Part shown: positions 25,587 through 34,325 of the stretch, piece after piece
Numbering within the stretch: the first letter of the stretch is position 1
Layout of the letters: each line of letters starts with the position of its first letter
Assembly (NCBI GenBank): GCA_964245825.1
Contig: CAXTNT010000001.1
Coordinates: forward strand, 186,001 to 250,000
Direction: 5' to 3'
DNA from: CAJCIY01 sp964245825
GTDB taxonomy: Bacteria > Actinomycetota > Actinomycetes > Mycobacteriales > CAJCIY01
DNA length: 64,000 nt
Translations under genes and position numbers: made by a program
The notes under the pieces: generated by a model
Told to the model about the DNA's origin: nothing
Databases searched by the model: none
What the model saw: the letters and a program-made list of their open reading frames with translations, nothing else

Positions 25587-26777
25587 GTGAGCCTGCCCCC
25601 GCTGGTCGAGCCCGCCGCGGAGCTGAGTCGTGACGAGGTCATGCGCTACAGCCGCCACCTGATCATCCCCGACGTCGCGACGAGCGGCCAGAAGCGGCTC
25701 AAGAACGCCAAGGTGCTGGTCGTCGGCGCCGGTGGGCTTGGCTCCCCCGCGCTGCTGTACCTGGCCGCCGCGGGGGTCGGCACGCTCGGCATCGTCGACT
25801 TCGACGTCGTGGACTCCTCCAACCTCCAGCGCCAGGTCATCCACGGCCAGTCCGACGTCGGCAGGCTCAAAGCGGAGTCCGCGCGTGACTCCGTCGCCGA
25901 GATCAACCCGTACGTGACGGTGCACCTCCACACCGACCGGCTCGACTCCGGAAATGCCCTCGAGATCTTCGCGGGCTACGACCTGGTGGTCGACGGGACC
26001 GACAACTTCGCCACCCGCTACCTCGTCAACGACGCCTGCGTGCTGCTGGACAAGCCCTACGTGTGGGGGTCGATCTACCGGTTCGAGGGACAGGCCAGCG
26101 TCTTCTGGGCCAACCCGCCGGTCGGGCCGGACGGCGAGCAGAGCGAGGGGCTCAACTACCGCGATCTGTACCCGGAGCCGCCCCCGCCGGGGATGGTCCC
26201 GTCGTGCGCCGAGGGTGGCGTGCTCGGCATCCTCTGCGCGTCGATCGGGTCGATCATGGCCACCGAGGCGGTGAAGCTGATCACCGGCATCGGCGAGACC
26301 TTGCTCGGTCGGCTGATGGTCTACGACGCCCTGGAGATGACGTACCGGACGGTCCGCATCCGCCGCGACCCGGCCGGCGCGAAGATCGCCGAGCTGATCG
26401 ACTACGAGGCCTTCTGCGGCGCCGTGTCCGAGGAGGCGCAGGAGGCGGCAGCCGGTTCCACGATCACCGCGGCCGAGCTGAAGGCCATGGTCGAGGGTGG
26501 TTCCGACCCGTACATCGTCGATGTCCGCGAGCCCGCCGAGTACGAGATCGTGGCGATCCCGGGCTCCCATCTGATCCCCAAGGGCGAGATCGTCAACGGC
26601 TCCGCGTTGGCCACGCTGCCGCACGACCGGAAGATCGTCCTGCACTGCAAGAGCGGGGTCCGCTCCGCCGAGGCGCTGGCCGTGCTCAAGCAGGCCGGCT
26701 TCCAGGACGCAGTGCACGTGCAGGGCGGCGTGCTGGCCTGGCAGTCCCAGGTCGACCCGTCGCTGCCGACCTACTAG
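25587..26777 (+). CDS. moeZ: adenylyltransferase/sulfurtransferase MoeZ
   Basis: A 396-residue fusion of an E1-like MoeB/ThiF domain and a C-terminal rhodanese domain. The nucleotide-binding motif is VVGAGGLGSPALLYL (residues 45-59); DGTDNFATRYLVND and VPSCAEGGVLG follow. The rhodanese loop CKSGVRS has its active Cys near residue 354. It adenylates the C-terminal glycine of small sulfur-carrier proteins and turns it into a thiocarboxylate for molybdopterin, thiamine, cysteine or siderophore synthesis. GTG 25587 follows GAGGAGAGGGA; the longer open frame upstream is antisense-like. It corresponds to mycobacterial moeZ in this neighbourhood. Confidence 0.95.
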   Translation: MSLPPLVEPAAELSRDEVMRYSRHLIIPDVATSGQKRLKNAKVLVVGAGGLGSPALLYLAAAGVGTLGIVDFDVVDSSNLQRQVIHGQSDVGRLKAESARDSVAEINPYVTVHLHTDRLDSGNALEIFAGYDLVVDGTDNFATRYLVNDACVLLDKPYVWGSIYRFEGQASVFWANPPVGPDGEQSEGLNYRDLYPEPPPPGMVPSCAEGGVLGILCASIGSIMATEAVKLITGIGETLLGRLMVYDALEMTYRTVRIRRDPAGAKIAELIDYEAFCGAVSEEAQEAAAGSTITAAELKAMVEGGSDPYIVDVREPAEYEIVAIPGSHLIPKGEIVNGSALATLPHDRKIVLHCKSGVRSAEALAVLKQAGFQDAVHVQGGVLAWQSQVDPSLPTY

Positions 26778-26818
26778 GTGCGGGAAGACGCCGGTCGCGG
26801 CGCCGCCTCGGTGCCGGG

Positions 26819-27187
26819 GTGACGGCGGTCTCCGCCTCGGCGGGACTGGGGACGCGGCTGCGGGGGAGCGCCCCGCCCACGTCGTACGCACAGCTGGTGC
26901 TTTCCTGCGTCGATCGGATCCCGCGCGGATACGTGCTCACGTACGGCGACGTGGCCGAGTACGTCGGGGCCGGGTCGGGCCGGGCGGTCGGGAACGTGCT
27001 GCACCTGCACGGCCGCGAGGTGTCGTGGTGGCGGGTGCTGCTCTCGACCGGCCATCCCTCGCCGGCCAGCCCGGCCGAGGCGCTGGCGCGCCTGGACGTC
27101 GAGCGCGTCCCGCTGCTGGCGGGCGGCCTGCGAATCGACCTCCGCGTCGCACGCTGGGACGGCCGGCGCCGCAGCCCCCGGCGCTGA
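26819..27187 (+). CDS. alkyltransferase-like (ATL) protein, MGMT family
   Basis: A 122-residue protein with the DNA-binding half of O6-methylguanine-DNA methyltransferase. Family sequence runs from SCVDRIPRGYVLTYGDVAEYVG (wing and helix) to the active-site region, where the usual PCHRV is replaced by SWWRVL. The missing Cys with Trp nearby is the hallmark of alkyltransferase-like proteins, which bind O6-alkylguanine and flag it for nucleotide excision repair instead of removing the alkyl group. Only the GTG at 26819 gives a sensible N-terminus. It lies between moeZ and adnA, as its homologue does near adnAB in mycobacteria. Confidence 0.85.
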   Translation: MTAVSASAGLGTRLRGSAPPTSYAQLVLSCVDRIPRGYVLTYGDVAEYVGAGSGRAVGNVLHLHGREVSWWRVLLSTGHPSPASPAEALARLDVERVPLLAGGLRIDLRVARWDGRRRSPRR

Positions 27188-27235
27188 CTCGTCCCGGCCC
27201 GTCCCGTGTCGTAGGCCCATGGTCTGATCCTCGAC

Positions 27236-30200
27236 GTGTCCGTGACGTACCGCCTGCGCCGCGAGCCGGTGGCCCGCGCGGCGCGGCTCGTGCTGGACCC
27301 GCAGCAGCAGCAGGTCGCCGACCATCCGGCGGGGCCCCTGCTGGTGCTGGCCGGCCCCGGCACGGGCAAGACGGCGACCCTCGTCGAGGCCGTCGCGCGG
27401 CGGGTCGAGGCCGGCGCCGACCCAGCCGCGCAGCTGGTGCTCACCTTCTCGCGCCGGGCCGCGGCCGAGCTGCGCGAGCGCCTCGCGCGCCGGCTCGGAG
27501 ACGCACGCGTCGCGCCCGCGGCCTGGACCTTCCACGCGTTCTGTCTGCAGCTGCTGGCCCGCTTCGGCGACGCGACCCAGCAGGCGCCCACGCTGGTCGG
27601 TGGTCCAGAGCAGGACCTGGTGGTGCGCGAGCTGCTACGCGGCGACCGTACCGACGGCCGCCCTTGGCCCGAGCCGCTCGGCCGGGTGCTCGACAGTCGA
27701 GGCCTCGCGGTCGAGGTGCGCGCGCTGATGGCCCGCGCCCAGTCGCTCGGCCTCGGCCCCGAAGGGCTGGCGGCGGCCGGCGCACGCGCCGACTGGCAGG
27801 CCGTCGCCGCCTTCTACGCCCGCTATCTCGACGTGCTCGGCTTCCAGCACCTGGTCGACTACGGCGAGCTGGTCAGCCGGGCGGCACAGCTCGCCGTGGC
27901 CGAGCAGGAAGCCCTCCGCTCGGCGTATGCGGCGGTCTGGGTCGACGAGTACCAGGACACCGACCCGCAACAGGAGTCCCTGTTGCGCGCGCTCGCCGGC
28001 GACGGCCGTGATCTGGTCGTCGTCGGCGACCCGGACCAGTCGATCTACGCCTTCCGGGGCGCGGAGGTGCGCAATGTGCTCGAGTTGCCGACGCGCTTCC
28101 CCCGAGTCGGTGGTGGGCGGGCGCCGATGGTCTCGCTGCAGACCTGCCGCCGGTCCGGTTCGGCGATCGTCGAGGTCGGCCGGCGCATCGCCGAGGCACT
28201 GCCCACGCCCGGCCTGCCGGCGGCCGATCGGCGCGCCCACCGGAGGCTGACGGCCGACCCGGGTCGTGGCCGAGGGACGGTCGAGGCGCTGGTGTTCACC
28301 AGTCCCGGCGGCGAGGCCGACGGCATCGCGGACCTGCTGCGTCGGGCGCATCTGGACGACGGTGTGCCCTGGGCGGAGATGGCCGTGCTGGTCCGGTCGG
28401 GCCAGCGTTCTATCCCCCTGCTTCGCCGGGTGCTCGGCGCGGCGGGGGTGCCGGTCGAGGTGGCGGGCGACGAGCTGCCGCTGGCCGCTGAGCCCGCGGT
28501 GGCACCGCTGCTGCTCGCCCTGCGCTGCGCCGACGACCCGGCGGCGCTGACCACCGACCGGGCCGCCGAGCTGTTGACCTCACCACTGGTCGGTGCCGAC
28601 GCCGGCGACCTGCGCCGCGCCGGCCGGGCGCTGCGGCAGGCCGCCCGGGATGACGCTCCCGGTGTGCTGCCGCCCTCCTCGGCGCGGCTGCTGCGCGACG
28701 CCCTCGACGATCCCGCGCTGCTGGCCCCGCTCGGGGAGCGGGTCGCCCGACCGCTGCACCGGCTGGCCGGCCTGCTCGGGGCTGCGCGGGCGGTGCTCGC
28801 GGTGGGCGGTGACGCCGAGGACGCGTTGTGGGAGTTGTGGGCGGGCAGCTCCTGGCCGCGTCGGCTGAGCGAGCGGGCGGGTGGCCGGGGCCCGGACGGG
28901 CGCGCGGCCGACCGCGATCTCGACGCCGTGCTCGCGCTGTTCACCGCGCTCGGGCGGGCGCAGGCGCAGCGACGTGGCGTGGGCGTGTCCGCCTTGCTGG
29001 AAACCCTGGCGGCGCAAGTCATCCCGGCCGGCACGCAGGACGAGCGCGGGCTGGCCCGCCCTGGTGTACGGCTGTTGACCGCGCACCGCAGCAAGGGCCT
29101 GGAGTGGTCGCTCGTGGTGGTCGCAGCGGTGCAGGAGGGCAGCTGGCCCGACCTGCGTACGCGGGGCACCCTGCTGCAGCCGGATGCGCTCGGTCCGGGT
29201 GGAGCACCAGGCACCGCCGACCTGCTGGCTGACGAGCGCCGGCTCTTCTATGTCGCCTGCACCCGGGCGCGCGACCGGCTGGTGGTCACCGCGGTGGACG
29301 CGGCCAGCGACGACGGGTCGCGGCCCTCGCGGTTCCTGGCCGGCCTCGGGGTCGAGCCGCGCGTGGTGACCCGCCGGCCGCAGCGGCCACGCACCCTGGT
29401 CGGCCTCGTCGCCGCTCTCCGGGTGCACGCGGTCAGCGGCGCGCCCGCGGTGCGGGCCGCCGCCGCCGCCCGCCTCGCTGTCCTTGCTGCGGCGGTCGAC
29501 GATGCCGGCGCGCCGCTCGCGGCCGCGGCGCACCCCGACCGGTGGTGGGGCCTGGCGCCGCAGACCGACGGCCCCGCCCCGTACGACCCCGACGTCCCGC
29601 TCCCGATGTCGACCTCCTCGATAGACCGGCTCGAGCAGTGCCCGCTGCAGTGGTTCCTGGCGCACGAGGTGCACGCCGACACGGCGACCAGCCCGGCGCT
29701 GGCGTTCGGCAGGGTCGTGCACGCGCTCGCCGACCTCCTGGCCAGCGGGGTGCTCGACGACGCGGCGCTGCCGGGCGAGCTCGACCGGGTCTGGCCCTTC
29801 CTCGGGTACGAAGCTGTCTGGCAGTCCGACAACGAGCGGGCCGCCGCCCGGGCCGCCCTGACCCGGCTCGCCGTCCACCTGCGGCGCAGCGACCGGACGC
29901 TCGTGGGGACCGAGGTCGAGTTCGACGAGGTGGTCGACGTGCCGGGAGGCCAGGTGCGCGTGCGTGGCCGCCTCGACCGCATCGAGATCGCTGCCGACGG
30001 CACGGTGGTGGTGGTCGACCTGAAGACCTCCAGGACCCCGCCGAGCGACAAGGCCGTCGCGGCGCTGCCGCAGCTGCGCCTCTACCAGTACGCGGTCGAC
30101 GCGGGCCTGCTCGCCGATGCCGTGCCTGCCGGGGCGCGGTCGGGCAGCGCCGAGCTGTGGCAGCTGCGGGTCGAGGGGGCGGGCGGCGGCCCGAAGGTCC

Positions 30201-30373
30201 AGGCGCAGCCGGCCGTCGCCGACCACGAACCGATCCTGCTGCAGCTGGGGGAGGCCCGCAGTCAGGTCGTCGCCGAGCACTTCCCGCCACTGCCGGAGGA
30301 ACAGCGCTGCAGCCGCTGCCCCTACGAGGTCTGCTGCCCGGCGCGCCCGCGCGGTGGGCAGCTGGTGCTGTGA
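27236..30373 (+). CDS. adnA: UvrD-like helicase/nuclease AdnA
   Basis: A 1045-residue subunit of the AdnAB helicase-nuclease that resects double-strand breaks in actinobacteria. The N-terminal motor has Walker A AGPGTGKT (about residues 39-46), TFHAFCLQLL, Walker B WVDEYQDTDPQQ (about 235) and GDPDQSIYAFRGA. The C-terminal RecB-like nuclease has RVRGRLDRIEI and VVVDLKTS (about 925). An upstream Cys (RLEQCPLQWF) and three near the end (RCSRCPYEVCC) can hold a 4Fe-4S cluster. It is the first of the pair, as AdnA is in mycobacteria. GTG 27236 is used; GTG 27242 is also possible. Confidence 0.92.
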   Translation: MSVTYRLRREPVARAARLVLDPQQQQVADHPAGPLLVLAGPGTGKTATLVEAVARRVEAGADPAAQLVLTFSRRAAAELRERLARRLGDARVAPAAWTFHAFCLQLLARFGDATQQAPTLVGGPEQDLVVRELLRGDRTDGRPWPEPLGRVLDSRGLAVEVRALMARAQSLGLGPEGLAAAGARADWQAVAAFYARYLDVLGFQHLVDYGELVSRAAQLAVAEQEALRSAYAAVWVDEYQDTDPQQESLLRALAGDGRDLVVVGDPDQSIYAFRGAEVRNVLELPTRFPRVGGGRAPMVSLQTCRRSGSAIVEVGRRIAEALPTPGLPAADRRAHRRLTADPGRGRGTVEALVFTSPGGEADGIADLLRRAHLDDGVPWAEMAVLVRSGQRSIPLLRRVLGAAGVPVEVAGDELPLAAEPAVAPLLLALRCADDPAALTTDRAAELLTSPLVGADAGDLRRAGRALRQAARDDAPGVLPPSSARLLRDALDDPALLAPLGERVARPLHRLAGLLGAARAVLAVGGDAEDALWELWAGSSWPRRLSERAGGRGPDGRAADRDLDAVLALFTALGRAQAQRRGVGVSALLETLAAQVIPAGTQDERGLARPGVRLLTAHRSKGLEWSLVVVAAVQEGSWPDLRTRGTLLQPDALGPGGAPGTADLLADERRLFYVACTRARDRLVVTAVDAASDDGSRPSRFLAGLGVEPRVVTRRPQRPRTLVGLVAALRVHAVSGAPAVRAAAAARLAVLAAAVDDAGAPLAAAAHPDRWWGLAPQTDGPAPYDPDVPLPMSTSSIDRLEQCPLQWFLAHEVHADTATSPALAFGRVVHALADLLASGVLDDAALPGELDRVWPFLGYEAVWQSDNERAAARAALTRLAVHLRRSDRTLVGTEVEFDEVVDVPGGQVRVRGRLDRIEIAADGTVVVVDLKTSRTPPSDKAVAALPQLRLYQYAVDAGLLADAVPAGARSGSAELWQLRVEGAGGGPKVQAQPAVADHEPILLQLGEARSQVVAEHFPPLPEEQRCSRCPYEVCCPARPRGGQLVL

Positions 30374-33300
30374 CCGCGACCGTGCTGTCCGGGCAGGACG
30401 TTGCCGACCTCATGAAGGTCGACTTCACCGGCGAGCAGCGTCGCGCGATCACGGCGCCGCACGACGCGCCGCTGCAGATCGTTGCCGGCGCCGGGTCGGG
30501 CAAGACCACGGTGATGGCGGCCCGCGTCGTGTGGTTGGTGGGGTCGGGGCAGGTGCGCCCCGAGGAGGTTCTGGGTCTGACCTTCACCGCCAAGGCGGCC
30601 GGCGAGCTGGCGGACCGGGTGCGCAGGGCCCTGCTGCTGCTGGGGTCCGACCCGGCCGAGGAGGGCGGCGAGCCGACCGTCGTGACCTACCACGCGTACG
30701 CCGGTGCGCTCGTCCGCGACCATGGCCTGCGCGTCGGGGTCGAGCCCGACAGCCGGGTGCTGGCGGACGCGACCCGCTTCCAGTTGGCCGGGTCGGTGGT
30801 GCGGGCGTACCGCGGTCCGCTGCCCGCATTGCGCCACGCGCCGACCTACGTCGTCCCCGCCCTGGTGTCGCTGGAGTCGGAGTGCTCCGACCACATCGCC
30901 GATCCCGAGGAGGTCCGCGCCTGGTCGCTCGCGCTGGCCGAGGACCTCGAGCGTGAGGCCGGCAGCGGCACGCCCTCGAAGAAGGGGCATCGGACCTTCC
31001 TGCTGGCCTGCGCCGAGACCGCGCGGCGGCGCGCGGATCTCTGCCGCCTGGTGCTGGCGTACCGGGCGGCGAAGGGCGAGCGCGACCTGCTCGACTTCGG
31101 CGACCAGATCACCCTCGGCCTGCGGATCGCCCGCGAGTGCCCCGAGGTGGCCGCCGGCGAGCGCATCCGGTTCCGCGCCGTGCTGCTCGACGAGTACCAG
31201 GACACTTCGGCGGCCCAGCGGATGCTGCTCGCAGCGCTGTTCGGTGGCGGCCTGGGGGTGACGTCGGTCGGCGACCCGTGCCAGGCGATCTACGGCTGGC
31301 GGGGTGCCTCCGTCGACAACCTGGTGCGCTTCGGCGCGCACTTCGGTGGGCTCACCCGCCTCGAGCTGACCACCAGCCAGCGCAGCGGCGGCCGGCTGCT
31401 CACCCTCGCCAACCGGATGTCGGCGGCGCTGCAATGGCAGCATCCGGTTGCGGTCCTGGTGCCGCGAGCGGACCGCGCGGACGTCGGCGACGTCGTGGTG
31501 GCGCGGCACGGCTATCTCGGGGACGAGCTGACCTGGCTGGCCGAGCAGGTCCGGGCGCGCATCGAGGCCGGGACGCCGGCCGCGGAGATCGCCGTGCTGC
31601 TCCGCACCTGGCGGTACGTCGGAGCGGTGCATGCCGCACTCGTCGCGGCCGGCGTGCCGGTCGAGGTCGTCGGGCTCGGCGGCTTGATCGCCCTGCCGGA
31701 GGTCGCCGACGTGCTGGCGGTGCTGGAACTGGTGGACGACCCGACCGCGAACGCAGCCCTACTGCGGCTGCTGGCCGGGCCCCGCTGGCGCCTCGGGGCG
31801 CGCGACGTCCAGGCGCTGGGCGCCCGCGCCCGCCACCTCGCCGGCGGCGGACCGGCCGACGACGAGCTCGACCCGCTGGAGGACGCGGCGACCGGCTCCG
31901 ACCCGTGTGACCTGGTGTCGCTCGCCGACGCGCTCGCCGACCCGGGGCCGCGGGTCAGCGCCGAGGCGGCCCGGCGGCTGCGGCAGCTCGCCGCCGAGCT
32001 GCGTGAGCTGCGCAGGCATGCCGGCGAGCCGCTGCTCGACCTGGTGGCGCGGGTCGTCGCGACCATCGGCCTGGACGTGGAGGTGGCAGCCTCCCCCGAG
32101 GCGCTGTCGGCACGCCGGCGCGAGTCGCTCGCTGCCTTCGGCGATGTGGTCGCCGCTTACGGTGGTCTCGACGGCGAGGCGTCGCTGCGGGCGTTCCTGG
32201 CGTACCTGCGTGCCGCCGAGGACTTCGACCGGGGCTTCGACAGCGCCCTGCCGAGCGAGGCCGATGCGGTGCAGCTGATGTCCATGCACAAGGCCAAGGG
32301 GCTCGAGTGGGACGTCGTGGTCCTGCCCGACCTGACCGACAAGGTCTTCCCGGGCCGGGCGCCGGGCCGATGGCCGAAGGCGCTGCCCGTGCTGCCCACC
32401 CGCTTCCGGTCCGACGCGGACGCCCTGCCCGCGGACCCCGAGTGGGGTTCGCCGGACTGCGAGCAGGCCTACAAACGCAGGGCCGGCGCGCACGACGACC
32501 TGGAGGACGACCGGCTCGCCTACGTGGCCGTCACCCGCGCCCGGCTCACAGTGATCGCCAGCACGTCGGTGTGGGGGCTGACGCAACGGCGGCCGCGGCA
32601 GCCCTCGCGCTACCTGACCTGGCTCCGCGAGCATGCCGAGGCCGGCAACGGCACCGTCGTCTGCTGGGAGCCCGACGCCGACCCGAAGCAGGACAACCCC
32701 CACCTGGTCGTCCCAGACCTGGTCTGGCCGGCGCCGCTGGATCCCGGGCGGCTGGCCGACCGCGCGGCGGCGCGCGACCTCGTGCTGGCGGGCCTCGGCG
32801 ACCCGGCGGCCGCCGTGGCACGGGCCGACCGCGATCTCGGGCCGGGAGAACGCGCCGCTTTCGCGACGCTGGACGCGGAGGCGGCGGCGCTGCTGGTCGA
32901 GGCGAGCGCCGACCGGGTCGCGGTCATCGACGTGCCGCTGCCGGCCGCCCTCACCGCCTCGCAGGTGCTCACCCTGCGCGCCGACCCCGACGGGCTGGCC
33001 CGGTCGCTGGTGCGGCCCATGCCCGCCCGCCCGCAGGCCGCGGCGCGTCGGGGCACCGCGTTTCACGCCTGGGTAGAGCAGCACTTCGCGGTGACGCCGC
33101 TGCTGGAGCCGGACGACCTGCTCGGCGCGGCCGACGACGACGTCACCGACGAGCAGCTGGCGGCCCTCCAGGCCGCGTTCCTGGCGACGCCGTGGAGCGA
33201 GCGCGTGCCGCACGCCGTGGAGGCGCCCTTCGCGGTGCTGCTGGGGGGCCGGCTCGTTCGCGGCCGGATCGACGCGGTGTACGACCTGGGCGACGGCCGC

Positions 33301-33495
33301 TGGCACGTCGTCGACTGGAAGACCGGCACCGAGCCGGCCGACCCCGTGCAGCTGGCGATCTACCGCACCGCGTGGGCCCGGCAGGTGGGGTGCCCGGACG
33401 GGTCCGTCGACGCCTCGTTCCTGGCCGTGCCGACGGGGGAGCTGACCACGCCGGCGCTGCTGTCCGCGGCGGAGCTGGCTGACCTGCTGGCCTAG
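30370..33495 (+). CDS. adnB: UvrD-like helicase/nuclease AdnB
   Basis: A 1041-residue partner of AdnA, with the motor that drives unwinding in the characterised mycobacterial complex. Walker A is AGAGSGKT (about residues 39-46), Walker B LLDEYQDTS (about 271), then GDPCQAIYGWRGAS and MHKAKGLEWDVV. The C-terminal nuclease has GRIDAVYDL and HVVDWKTG (about 980) with the downstream QLAIYR. The GTG start overlaps the adnA stop (GTGA), so expression is coupled. Its TAG and the TAG of the convergent phosphatase gene share the palindrome CTAG at 33492-33495. Confidence 0.93.
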   Translation: MTATVLSGQDVADLMKVDFTGEQRRAITAPHDAPLQIVAGAGSGKTTVMAARVVWLVGSGQVRPEEVLGLTFTAKAAGELADRVRRALLLLGSDPAEEGGEPTVVTYHAYAGALVRDHGLRVGVEPDSRVLADATRFQLAGSVVRAYRGPLPALRHAPTYVVPALVSLESECSDHIADPEEVRAWSLALAEDLEREAGSGTPSKKGHRTFLLACAETARRRADLCRLVLAYRAAKGERDLLDFGDQITLGLRIARECPEVAAGERIRFRAVLLDEYQDTSAAQRMLLAALFGGGLGVTSVGDPCQAIYGWRGASVDNLVRFGAHFGGLTRLELTTSQRSGGRLLTLANRMSAALQWQHPVAVLVPRADRADVGDVVVARHGYLGDELTWLAEQVRARIEAGTPAAEIAVLLRTWRYVGAVHAALVAAGVPVEVVGLGGLIALPEVADVLAVLELVDDPTANAALLRLLAGPRWRLGARDVQALGARARHLAGGGPADDELDPLEDAATGSDPCDLVSLADALADPGPRVSAEAARRLRQLAAELRELRRHAGEPLLDLVARVVATIGLDVEVAASPEALSARRRESLAAFGDVVAAYGGLDGEASLRAFLAYLRAAEDFDRGFDSALPSEADAVQLMSMHKAKGLEWDVVVLPDLTDKVFPGRAPGRWPKALPVLPTRFRSDADALPADPEWGSPDCEQAYKRRAGAHDDLEDDRLAYVAVTRARLTVIASTSVWGLTQRRPRQPSRYLTWLREHAEAGNGTVVCWEPDADPKQDNPHLVVPDLVWPAPLDPGRLADRAAARDLVLAGLGDPAAAVARADRDLGPGERAAFATLDAEAAALLVEASADRVAVIDVPLPAALTASQVLTLRADPDGLARSLVRPMPARPQAAARRGTAFHAWVEQHFAVTPLLEPDDLLGAADDDVTDEQLAALQAAFLATPWSERVPHAVEAPFAVLLGGRLVRGRIDAVYDLGDGRWHVVDWKTGTEPADPVQLAIYRTAWARQVGCPDGSVDASFLAVPTGELTTPALLSAAELADLLA

Positions 33496-34289
33496 TAGTC
33501 GAGGTCGGCCACCACGGCGCAGTGGTCGCTGACGGGCAGCCGGAGGACCTGCGCGGCGCGGACCGGAAGCGGCCGGTCGGCGAGGACGTGGTCGATCTGC
33601 AGGCGCGGGCGCCAGCAGGGGAAGGTCCGGCCGGCCACCAGCGGCTGCCAGCGTGAGACGAGCGCGGGTAACCGCCCGGCCATGTTCAGGTCCCCGAGCA
33701 GCAGCCGCGGTCCCGGCAGTGGTCGCAGCAGGTCCACCGCCGTACGGAGCTGGCGGATGTTCGGTCCCTGCACGAAGGTCAGATGCGCACATCCCACGGC
33801 CAGTGGTCCGCCCGGCGTCGCCAGCACCGCGGCCAGCAGGACGCGTGGTTCGTCGCGGATCAGCTGCGGCGGAGCGAGCCGGACGCGGCCACGGCGCTCG
33901 ACCGGCACCAGCCCCGGCATCGGCATCGGCAGCCGCGGGGCCGCCAGCCGCCGGACGTGCCAGGAGACGACCGGGAACCGGGAGATCAGGGCGACCCCGA
34001 ACTGCGGGCCGGTGACCGCGTCGTCCGCCGCCTGCGGGCCGGTGTCCGCCGCCCACGCGCCGGGCAGGCCGCCCAGCGCGGGTTCGAACCGCGACCACGG
34101 CGCTGCGCCCGCCTCCGCGCAGATCGCCGTGAGGTCCAGCCCGCCGGAGCGGGGCTGGTCACGGTCGACCTCCTGCAGGCACAGCACGTCCGCGTCCAGC
34201 TCCCGGACCGCCGCCCGCAGGCGCTCCGGCTCCACCCGACCGTCGGCGGGGGACAGCCCGTGCAGCAGGTTGAACGACGCGACCCGCAC
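33492..34289 (-). CDS. endonuclease/exonuclease/phosphatase family protein
   Basis: A 265-residue EEP-fold hydrolase. RVASFNLLHGL gives the first metal-site Asn, LCLQEVD the catalytic Glu, CAHLTF the His, LLLGDLN the Asp-Asn pair, and QIDHVLAD with the C-terminal SDHCAV the final Asp-His pair. The family includes nucleases, inositol phosphatases and sphingomyelinases, so the substrate is open. GTG 34289 is preferred over 34295 because TAGCCT lies exactly seven bases upstream. It converges on adnB with overlapping stops and is divergent from the M20 peptidase gene. Confidence 0.85.
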   Translation of the reverse strand: MRVASFNLLHGLSPADGRVEPERLRAAVRELDADVLCLQEVDRDQPRSGGLDLTAICAEAGAAPWSRFEPALGGLPGAWAADTGPQAADDAVTGPQFGVALISRFPVVSWHVRRLAAPRLPMPMPGLVPVERRGRVRLAPPQLIRDEPRVLLAAVLATPGGPLAVGCAHLTFVQGPNIRQLRTAVDLLRPLPGPRLLLGDLNMAGRLPALVSRWQPLVAGRTFPCWRPRLQIDHVLADRPLPVRAAQVLRLPVSDHCAVVADLDY

Positions 34290-34296
34290 GCCCACC

Positions 34297-34302
34297 AGGC
34301 TA
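34297..34302 (-). promoter_or_regulatory. -10 element for leaderless EEP gene
   Basis: On the minus strand TAGCCT ends seven bases before GTG 34289; this decides between the two possible GTG starts. Confidence 0.5.
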
Positions 34303-34312
34303 GAGGCCTTCG

Positions 34313-34318
34313 TAGGCT
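34313..34318 (+). promoter_or_regulatory. -10 element for leaderless M20 peptidase gene
   Basis: TAGGCT is followed by seven bases and ATG 34326. It lies ten bases from the -10 of the divergent EEP gene, so the two promoters overlap. Confidence 0.5.
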
Positions 34319-34325
34319 CGGCCGC

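Noticed and set aside
34075..34100. tRNA T-loop-like GGTTCGAACC
   Set aside because: It lies inside the EEP gene, and no cloverleaf arms or acceptor stem could be found around it.
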